Notes under the pieces: model-generated
The model's input: the letters and a program-made list of their open reading frames with translations, nothing else
Told to the model about the DNA's origin: nothing
Databases searched by the model: none
DNA from: Chrysomallon squamiferum
Lineage: Eukaryota; Mollusca; Gastropoda; Neomphalida; Peltospiridae
Reading direction: 5' to 3'
Assembly: GCA_012295275.1 (NCBI GenBank)
Contig: CM022668.1
Location: 13,893,022-13,920,521 of the forward strand
Length of the DNA stretch: 27,500 nt
Shown here: one piece after another, positions 20,843 through 27,500 of the stretch
How the letters are laid out: every line of letters begins with the position of its first letter
Numbering within the stretch: position 1 is the first letter of the stretch
Position numbers and translations under genes: made by a program

Positions 20843-21340
20843 ATATACTGAACAAAAAAATTTGGGGGTGGTGAGAGTGAGATATACTGAACAAAAAAGT
20901 TAAGAAAAGAGAATATTGATATTTGAATATAGATAATACATATTTATGATCATGTATTTAAATATGTAAATATACTGAACAAAAAAGTTTAAGAAAATGA
21001 AATAATATCGGAATATAAATGGAACTCACAAATTTTAAACAGTATACATCATAAATATGTACATATATTATAGTTAGGTGTAATAAAAAATACTACTGAC
21101 ATATAAATACACAGAACAAAAAACAAATTGAGGAAACTAAAGTAATACTGATATGAGACTGGAAATTAAACAGTACAGACAATATACAATTAGGCACATG
21201 AGATAGTGAAATCATATTTGAATATATTACATATGTGTGGTACATCAAATCAGACAGTTAATAAAAAAATTTCATTATAAGCCTGAGTACAAATTTGGGA
21301 GTAAAAATAAAAATATTGATATATACTGAACAAAACAAAT
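20843..21340 (+). repeat. Interspersed ACTGAACAAAA tandem repeat family
   Basis: ATACTGAACAAAAAA-type words recur near 20845, 20883, 20970, 21108 and 21321, usually followed by AAGAAAATGA / GGAAACTAAA and AATATTGATA..TGAATATA. The word resembles a TATACTGAACAAAAAT motif I recall from dispersed repeats of several animals (memory only). Confidence 0.6.
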
Positions 21341-21482
21341 TATGGAAATAATACAAAATAATATTGATAACTGAATATACAAAGGTCCAGCCAATCAAAC
21401 TCTGAGATACAACTTTTACAAGAGTCCCAAAATAAAAAAAATATATATAAAATTTAGACCCACAGAAATAATAATTACTTAC
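21341..21482. other. Start of the 20-kb intron next to the start exon
   Basis: Holds the GTAAGT donor at 21477-21482 and a CCAATCA box near 21391 on the plus strand. Confidence 0.5.
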
Positions 21483-21537
21483 TGTCCACAGAGTTTGTCA
21501 ACATTGAAGCTAACAGAAATGTTATCCAAACATCCAT
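21483..21537 (-). CDS. Start exon: ATG plus signal-peptide-like sequence
   Basis: On the minus strand ATG at 21537-21535 sits in a good initiation context (A at -3, G at +4). It opens MDVWITFLLASMLTNSVD, then meets a consensus donor A|GTAAGT, with the GTAAGT at 21477-21482. The 18 residues have a hydrophobic core WITFLLASMLT followed by small/polar TNS, as expected of a short secretory signal. The usual basic N-terminal residue is missing. The exon ends in phase 1, which matches the phase 1 start of the LDLa exon at 1359-1490 about 20 kb downstream. Signal peptide followed at once by LDLa is a known arrangement in LDL-receptor-type proteins. Read-through of the donor stops within two codons. 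The link to the LDLa exons is inferred from strand, order, phase and domain logic; no transcript evidence exists here. Confidence 0.62.
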
Positions 21538-21693
21538 GATTTTATTTGCTTTCAGGCTGCATTATTTTCACGAAAATTCATAAATACTGAACTGTGTTGG
21601 TTTAAGACATGTGTTGGTTTTAGCAGTCTGACTGTTCCTTTTTACAAAGGGGTTGGATTACTGAAGTTCCAGTTAGTTTATGTTTACACTTAC
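21538..21693 (-). promoter_or_regulatory. 5' leader (UTR) part of the start exon, with three short upstream ORFs
   Basis: This segment lies between a strong acceptor (pyrimidine tract ending in CAG at 21694-21696) and the proposed start ATG. It holds three upstream ATGs on the minus strand: at 21610 (ATG TCT TAA), at 21581 (nine codons, then TGA) and at 21562 (six codons, then TAA). All close before the main ATG and none is in frame with it without a stop. If transcribed, these could lower translation of the main frame. Alternatively transcription starts inside the segment and no upstream intron exists; I see no clear TATA box or initiator that decides this. Confidence 0.45.
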
Positions 21694-21720
21694 CTGAAAA
21701 AGAAAAAAAAAGAAATTAAA
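21688..21720 (-). promoter_or_regulatory. Strong 3' splice acceptor fused to a GTAAGT donor (recursive-splice-like site)
   Basis: Reading the minus strand, a tract of about 20 nt that is nearly all T and C ends in TTTTTCAG and is followed immediately by GTAAGTG. The CAG occupies 21696-21694 and the GTAAGT 21693-21688. This is the (Y)nNCAG|GTAAGT form of recursive splice sites known from long introns of flies and vertebrates. It may simply be the acceptor of the start exon, with a chance GTAAGT. It may also work as a ratchet point that removes the start exon. Confidence 0.5.
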
Positions 21721-21792
21721 ATGTTATCTGTGTCACCATTTTGTTTTTTAGTTACACTACATAGCAAATAAAATATAATAATTATGTAATTT

Positions 21793-21801
21793 TGTGTGTG
21801 T

Positions 21802-21897
<96 letters not shown>
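21793..21897. repeat. (GT)n-(CT)n compound microsatellite
   Basis: GT at 21793-21804 passes directly into CT up to 21897. It lies about 80 bp upstream of the acceptor of the start exon, on the sense strand as GA then CA. Confidence 0.97.
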
Positions 21898-21898
<1 letters not shown>

Positions 21899-22380
21899 AC
21901 AATTTACTCAATAATATTATATATAACATGATTTATTTTAATAATTTTCTAAATAACATAATGCTTAACAACATTTATATTAGTAACAGTTTTTAAAAAA
22001 AATTAAAAATATAACAACATTTGTTCAGGACAATACTCCGAATAACAATAATGTTTCCAAAATAACATGATACAACTAACTAACATTATAATTAACGGAG
22101 AAATCATTAAAACGGTCTTTGTTTGTCATTCTACGACAGCTGTAGTTGGCCATGTTTGCTGTGCATGATAAAAACAATGGCAGACTTTCACATTCAGCCA
22201 TCAAGGTTCAGCAAAAGGGAATTTAGAATTCATTGTTGTGCAAACTTGTACAAATTTTTGTCAACAGTTCAAGCTGAAAGTGTTAGAACAAATTCAGTTT
22301 TGTGAACAATGAATCTGAACAAATTTTTTTGTTTTTATGAATGAATGGTTGTAGTAGGTATGTGATTGACTGAGTGGGTG
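21898..22380. other. AT-rich DNA with AATAACAT words, then unique DNA
   Basis: AATAACAT/AACAACATT words recur at 21900-22080. A short plus-strand frame from an ATG in good context (AAAACAATGGC, near 22178) runs 43 codons to TGA, unrecognised. I do not call a gene. Confidence 0.4.
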
Positions 22381-22383
22381 ACT

Positions 22384-22450
22384 AGATAGATAGATGAATG
22401 AATGAATGAATGAACAAATGAACCGATGAATGGACAAATGAATAGATGTA
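22384..22450. repeat. (GATA)/(GAAT)n degenerate microsatellite
   Basis: GATAGATAGATGAATGAATG followed by ACAAATGAA variants. Confidence 0.85.
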
Positions 22451-22687
22451 CTTGGAGAGTAAAAACTAAATAATGTAAGTTTTAATTTTTTATTTTTTTT
22501 TTTATTTTCCCCATATCTTGAAACCATTGTAAAACTAATGCATACAACATGTTTCTGTCATTTGGTTTGTCTTATTATTGATTTAAATAGTTTCTTTCTA
22601 TTTCTGTTTAAATTCATTTTTAATTTTTTTTTCTAAATTAGAGGATATGGCAGTCAACAGAAAGAAGAACAGTTTGATTTAGTTTTA
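22451..22687. other. AT-rich DNA
   Basis: Nothing supported. Confidence 0.5.
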
Positions 22688-22692
22688 TATCT

Positions 22693-22723
<31 letters not shown>

Positions 22724-22768
22724 TATATTTATTTACATATTTATTTATTTATTTATTTATTTATTTTT
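22688..22768. repeat. (TTTA)n microsatellite
   Basis: TTTA repeats interrupted once by TATATTTATTTACATA. Confidence 0.93.
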
Positions 22769-23193
22769 GGTACTTCTGATTTTGGTTTTGTTATCTCATT
22801 TTCTTTTTATTTTATTTGTCATTATACTATCATACACTTTTTTAAAAATCAAACAATAAATTATAGTAGAAATCACTGCTTCCAAACAAAGAGCTGGTCT
22901 TTAGCAGTTAGCAGTAAGTTATCATTTACGTGCACCTTCCACTAAACAGTAAAATAAAAATCATACCACAGTCTTTGTTAAACCTTTTATGACTAAAAAA
23001 TTCTCATGGGAACTGATCAGTAGCAAAACAAATCAGAAATGATGAGGGTTTGTGTATTTATAGGTAAATATTTCTTTAATCATTATTTTTATGAAACATA
23101 GAAAATTGTATGAAATATTTGACATATACAGGTAGCAGCTGTTGGTACAGTAATAAAGAGAAATAAAACAGTGATTAATACTGATACACACCT

Positions 23194-23195
<2 letters not shown>
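22769..23195. other. Unique AT-rich DNA
   Basis: No exon, RNA gene or array seen. Confidence 0.5.
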
Positions 23196-23235
<40 letters not shown>

Positions 23236-23246
23236 TGTGCGTGTGC
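23196..23246. repeat. (TG)n microsatellite
   Basis: Pure GT to about 23231, then TTTGTGTGCGTGTGC. Confidence 0.93.
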
Positions 23247-23339
23247 ACAAGTAAAATATTTTACAGTCCCTATTATAACTAGTCAAGTGTGAATCCTTTT
23301 AATACAGGATGGCTTTTTTGCCTCAGTCAATATATATAA

Positions 23340-23580
23340 GATTATTATTATTATTTTTATTTTTTTTTTTTTTTTAAGTCGTTGAAATACTTATTATTAC
23401 GATTAAAACAATTTTTTTTTTTTTCTTATTTATTTTATTTATTTATTTTTTTTTTTTTTGTTTTTTTCCCCCTTTGGTAAGTTTTGACTATACATTTTAT
23501 TTTACTCTCCTTTTTTTAAATACATTTTTGTTTATTTTTTTATTTATTTATTTATTTTTTTTGTAACAGTGCAATTACTA
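23340..23580. repeat. T-rich region with ATT, TTTA and poly-T runs
   Basis: Several T-runs of 11-16 bases separated by ATTTATTT words. Confidence 0.8.
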
Positions 23581-23707
23581 TATATTTGTCTACATATGGA
23601 TAATATATATTTATGTACATTTATATATATCTAGACAAAAGCACTTAAATAATAAATAGCTTTTTGCATGTCTCACTCCTTATGTCTGCATTTACCTCAG
23701 TTCAAAC

Positions 23708-23709
<2 letters not shown>

Positions 23710-23802
<93 letters not shown>
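23710..23802. repeat. (CT)n array
   Basis: Pure CT, followed by TTTTGTTTCAG, which would make a strong acceptor on the plus strand, though no plausible exon follows. Confidence 0.97.
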
Positions 23803-23805
<3 letters not shown>

Positions 23806-24479
23806 GTGTGTATGTTTTGTTTCAGAAAATAGACAAGACATTTTTTATCACACCATTCTTAAACAGAGCATCTTCCAAAATAATCGTCCAAACCATAAAA
23901 TCAAAATAAGCAAATAAAATCTCCCCACCAACAGACCAACCAACCAACAATACCACAAATAATAACCAAAAAAAAACCCCCGGATTTTCTGGTTTGAAAT
24001 ATTCTTTCACTTTTGCAATAAATGAATAGTAAACACTTTTTTATTGCGTTTCTCTAATGGTTTACAGTCAAAGTTTGAAACGAGAAAATTACCAAGAGAA
24101 CACAAAATAATAAAAAATAATAATAAAACCCGAACAACAAAACAGTTGCACATGTAAATGTACGATTTAAAACTGGTTCTAAATTTAAATAACCATTATG
24201 TTTTGGAAATTAGCTTCGACCAGAAAAACCAAGAGTAATCCAGTATTTGCATAAATATGACTGATTCGGCTTACAAAAAGAATCAGATCGCTCAATCACA
24301 TTCGAATGGCTGGCTGTCGACTGGTCCATGTCTAAGATTTAAGTGTATTGATTGTAGTATTTGTCAGCTGTGTCTGATCAGGATATATTCACATGGGAAA
24401 ACCTCACTGACACAATTAGTACAGCTCTCTGAGTGATTATTAAAATACTGCTTAATGTAAGAAAGAATGAGCAAGAGAC

Positions 24480-24480
<1 letters not shown>
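23803..24480. other. Unique DNA upstream of the start exon
   Basis: The longest nearly array-free stretch on the right side. No exon, RNA gene or promoter motif can be supported. Confidence 0.5.
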
Positions 24481-24482
<2 letters not shown>

Positions 24483-24556
<74 letters not shown>

Positions 24557-24611
24557 CAGAGGCAGAGAGAGAGAGAGAGGGACAGAGGCAGAGAGAGACA
24601 GAGAGAGAGAA
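24483..24611. repeat. (GA)n array with GACAGAGGCAGA interruptions
   Basis: Pure GA to about 24553, then two GACAGAGGCAGAGA units and more GA. Confidence 0.95.
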
Positions 24612-24726
24612 TAATCACAGTGTATCATAAAAAATTATTGAAGACATGAATAGAGAAAAAAGTTATGAAAGAACAATAAAAAAATAATATTATAATTAAG
24701 TCATTAACACAAACTTACTAGCACTA

Positions 24727-24776
<50 letters not shown>

Positions 24777-25039
24777 TTGTACAAATGTATAAAGACACAC
24801 ATACACATACAAAAAAAAACACCAAACAAACATGAACAACAAACTCAAGTTTTTTTGTAATATTAAACCATATCTGAATTAATCATTACGAATTCCTATT
24901 TAACTTCCTTCTTTGTCTAATTTTTACTCTGTGTGTATATTAGTGTACATGTTCATTCACGCTTGAATGAGCAATTCATCGAAGCAGAACAAAGTTATCA
25001 TATGCTATTGACAACAGACGCAAAAGTCAATCTGGGTAC
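24612..25039. repeat. (CA)n microsatellite within AT-rich unique DNA
   Basis: CA at 24730-24774; the flanks hold no supported gene. Confidence 0.85.
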
Positions 25040-25582
25040 ACAGTCAAACCTGCTTTAATCAGCACCTTTGTTAAAAGACTATAATCTTATTTTCTGTCAA
25101 CACATATAATATAGAACAGAATGCAAATATATTAAGCAGTCTTAAATAACAAACAACCTGTATTAAGAAGGTGCTTGTATTAATAAAAGCACATTTTTAT
25201 TTTCTTATAAAGTCGAATATTATTAACCAACCTGTTTTAAACAACCACCTCCATTAAGACAACCCTGTTCCAAATTATTTAAAATACAATAACCTGCATT
25301 ATATGGCCATACATAAAAAAAAAAAAAAAAAAAAAATGCAACACTCTTTTTATTAAATATCATCCAACACAAACTGACTTGTGTTAAACAACCACCTGTA
25401 TAATAGAGGCCATGGTTTTATTTCCAAAAATTAGCTTTCGAACCTGTGTTAGTCAGGCACCTGTGTAAAAAGACCACACATTAATTTTTTCCCTAATTTT
25501 GTGTATGAATGAACCTCAATTAAGCAGGCACCTGAGTAAAACAGCCTCTCCAAATGTTGGCTGTTTAAACATGTTTCAATGT
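25040..25582. mobile_element. Element with imperfect terminal inverted repeats and internal CCTGTxTTAA..CACCTG tandem repeats
   Basis: The left end ACAGTCAAACCTGCTTTAAT and the right end GTTTAAACATGTTTCAATGT are imperfect inverted repeats. Inside, variants of AACCTGTNTTAA..CACCTG.NTTAAAA recur near 25049, 25152, 25227, 25291, 25371, 25441 and 25512, about 70-80 bp apart. This resembles a CCTGTCTTAAGCGGCCACCTG type repeat that I recall in many marine invertebrate sequences. It encodes no protein. A poly-A run sits at 25317-25336. Confidence 0.55.
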
Positions 25583-25848
25583 AGTGTTCAAACAACAACA
25601 ACAACAACAACTACTACTACAACAAGAGATATTGGCAGTCATATCAGACACTGCACAAGTTATTAGAATCTACTGATTAAGAGGACAAAAAACAGGTAAG
25701 TGAAAAATATGGAGAAGTCTGGGTACAGATTTGTGTTACACGTATATTGATTGATTTTATTGGTTAATATGTAACTGGCAGACAAAGATTAGAAATATTG
25801 ATGAAATTTTTTTTTTTCAGTGTTATGATGTATGTGTATATGTAAGTA
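25583..25848. other. Unique DNA with (CAA)n/(CTA)n
   Basis: AACAACAACAACAACAACTACTACTAC near 25592-25620. A perfect plus-strand donor CAG|GTAAGTG at 25692-25700 has no open exon before it. Confidence 0.5.
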
Positions 25849-25926
25849 TGTACGTGTGTGTGTGTGTGTATGTATGTATATATGTATGTATGTATGTTTA
25901 TATGTGTGTGTGTGTATATGTATGTA

Positions 25927-25957
<31 letters not shown>

Positions 25958-25978
25958 ATGTATGTATGTATGTATGTA

Positions 25979-26033
<55 letters not shown>

Positions 26034-26056
26034 GTATATTTGTATGTATGTATGCA
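25849..26056. repeat. (TG)n / (TATG)n compound microsatellite
   Basis: GT and GTAT tetramer blocks alternate; the longest TATG block is 25938-25985, followed by GT to about 26034. Confidence 0.96.
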
Positions 26057-26404
26057 TAATGACCCTTTCCAAAGTCACATCAACATTACTTCACACAATA
26101 ACATTCATTACCATCACCATTATCAACCTATTTATTTTTGCAACTTTTCAACAGCAAAACAAACAAAAATATTCTCTACAAGATGGGGAAACTTTTCTTT
26201 GTCTGTTGTCATAGCGATGATGCTGAAATTGCCAAACAAGGCTGTTAATTATGTTCTGAGGCTATTAATTGACCTGAGAGTCCAACATGTCCACAGATTT
26301 TAATTTCTTAAGAAGCTGCAGGCACAACTCTGTTATTAGATTCTGTTCCTTCTTGTAAAACCTGACACAAACAAGACCTATGCTGCTGCATGAAAATTGT
26401 ATAG
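26057..26404. other. Unique DNA
   Basis: Moderate complexity, no supported exon. GGCTGTTAATTATG and GGCTATTAATTGAC near 26240-26275 form a short diverged direct repeat. Confidence 0.5.
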
Positions 26405-26952
26405 TTACTTAGATTTGATAGTTATTAAAATAAGTAGAGTTGTAGATAGTAGTATGTACATGAAGATTTGAAGTTATTTAGTAGTGGATTTGATAGTTAC
26501 TTAAATAAGTTATTGTAGATAATAGTGGGTACATGAAGATTTGATAGTTACTTAAATAAGTAGTATTGTAGATAGTAGTATGTACATGAAGATTTGATAG
26601 TTATTAAAATAAGTAGTATTGTAGATAGTAGTATGTACATGAAGATTTGATAGTTACTTTAGTATTGTAGATAGTATTGTAAAATTTGATAGTTATTAAA
26701 ATAAGTAGTATTGTAGATAGTAGTATATGCATAGTTTGATAGTTACTTAAATAAGTAGTATTGTAGATAGTAGTATGTACATGAAGATTTGATAGTTACT
26801 TAAATAAGTAGTATTGTAGATAGTAGTATGTACATGAAGATTTGATAGTTACTTAAATAAGTAGTATTGTAGATAGTAGTATGTACGTGAAGATTTGATA
26901 GTTACTTAAATAAGTAGTATTGTAGATAGTAGTATGTGTATGTACATGAAAA
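26405..26952. repeat. 53-bp minisatellite, about ten copies
   Basis: TTTGATAGTT marks units at 26414, 26489, 26540, 26593, 26646, 26685, 26735, 26788, 26841 and 26894. The last steps are exactly 53 bp and almost identical. Each unit holds the near-palindrome TACTTAAATAAGTA, GTAGTATTGTAGATAGTAGT and the palindrome ATGTACAT. The 26646 unit is shortened to 39 bp. Confidence 0.95.
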
Positions 26953-27181
26953 TATTGTCAATCAACTATATCAAGAATTTGAAATGAGCAACAATACAGA
27001 CAGTAAAGTGTTAAGGAAATGGTATTATAGAAAGTATTTTTCAAATATATTTATAGAGATGAGTTTTGTAGAAAACAGTATGTAAGTTTAGCTAAATTAC
27101 TATTGTAGAAAATAGAAATTGATTTGTCTATGTTAGTGTTATAGAAAACAGCATCTATATTTAGTTTTCAAGACAGTAGTA

Positions 27182-27190
<9 letters not shown>
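26953..27190. repeat. Diverged TTGTAGAAAACAG repeats flanking the minisatellite
   Basis: TTGTAGAAAACAGTATGTAA, TTGTAGAAAATAG and TTATAGAAAACAGCATCTA follow at about 35-40 bp, ending in CAGTAGTATGTGTG. They look like older, decayed relatives of the 53-bp unit. Confidence 0.5.

Positions 27191-27230
<40 letters not shown>
27191..27230. repeat. (AT)n microsatellite
   Basis: Forty bases of pure TA after a short GT run. Confidence 0.96.
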
Positions 27231-27235
<5 letters not shown>

Positions 27236-27500
27236 CCCACTATTTTCAACTGATGCAGACATACAAAAACCTACTTTATTTTTAAACAATTGCAGAAATT
27301 TTTTTTCAGTTTATACATATAATTACATTCAAAAGAAAAGACAATAAAACAATATTCACACATGCAAAATCCAGCTTTTACTAACATCTGTCAAACCATA
27401 CGTCCTTCCTTCCGTTGACGAAAACAATTATAACAGTACACACACCAACATGACACTCAAGATACATTTTCACAGCCAACATCCTAATTTAAAATAATGT
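27231..27500. other. Unique AT-rich DNA at the right edge
   Basis: No feature supported. Confidence 0.5.

Noticed and set aside
22178-22305. 43-codon frame MADFHIQPSRFSKREF.. in a good start context
   Set aside because: Short, no known family, no splice or poly-A signals that would make a gene.
25692-25700. Perfect plus-strand donor CAG|GTAAGTG
   Set aside because: All three frames before it carry stops, and no acceptor with a pyrimidine tract precedes it; most likely chance or a non-coding transcript.
26405-26952. CRISPR array
   Set aside because: The whole 53-bp unit is repeated without unique spacers, and the DNA is clearly animal; it is a minisatellite.

Overview
The window is an AT-rich stretch of animal nuclear DNA, very probably from a mollusc. 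Three things support this: exons flanked by canonical GT-AG introns, exceptionally long (CT)n, (CA)n and (TAAA)n arrays, and repeated copies of a GGGAGATAACTC / AGAGTTATC..CCTTG type motif that I recall as common in molluscan genomes (memory, not a search). There are no bacterial-type genes, no rRNA and no intact tRNA. Almost all long open frames are translations of microsatellites.

The one gene I can support is on the minus strand and runs right to left. Its pieces are: (1) an exon at 21483-21693 with a strong acceptor at its upstream edge, a 5' leader with three short upstream ORFs, an ATG at 21537 and an 18-residue signal-peptide-like start (MDVWITFLLASMLTNSVD), ending at a consensus GTAAGT donor in phase 1; (2) an intron of about 20 kb, apparently empty of exons; (3) a phase 1-1 exon at 1359-1490 encoding a complete LDL-receptor class A (LDLa) module; (4) an intron of about 1 kb; (5) a second phase 1-1 LDLa exon at 222-347. 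All phases match. Spliced together they give 104 codons plus one base: secretion signal, then LDLa module 1 (residues 22-62), then LDLa module 2 (67-105, last Cys split by the next intron). The gene continues past the left edge, so its family (LDL-receptor/LRP-like, or another LDLa-containing secreted or membrane protein) cannot be decided.

The rest is intron and upstream DNA. By region: 0.35-0.93 kb, a minisatellite resembling the splice acceptor beside it; 1.1-3.3 kb, dispersed GGGAGATAACTC repeats and a possible LDLa exon relic; 4-5.5 kb, CT and CA arrays; 6.5 kb, four CCAAT boxes at 31-32-bp spacing; 7.2-7.4 kb, convergent CT/GA arrays; 8.9-9.3 kb, a series of X-box-like GTTRCCATGGYAAC palindromes; 9.9-11.4 kb, TAAA array and two minisatellites; 12.5-13.3 kb, CT/CA arrays and a tRNA-like SINE head; 14-16.3 kb, duplications and purine/pyrimidine tracts; 17.6-18.7 kb, a minisatellite and interrupted CT array; 20.2-21.4 kb, ATT/ATC array and ACTGAACAAAA repeats; 21.8-24.8 kb, CT, TTTA, TG, GA and CA arrays; 25.0-25.6 kb, an element with imperfect terminal inverted repeats; 25.8-27.2 kb, TG/TATG array, a 53-bp minisatellite and an AT array.

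The most interesting point is the splice junction at 21693/21694. A long pyrimidine tract ending in CAG is followed directly by GTAAGTG, which is the form of a recursive (ratchet) splice site, right at the edge of the exon that holds the start codon.
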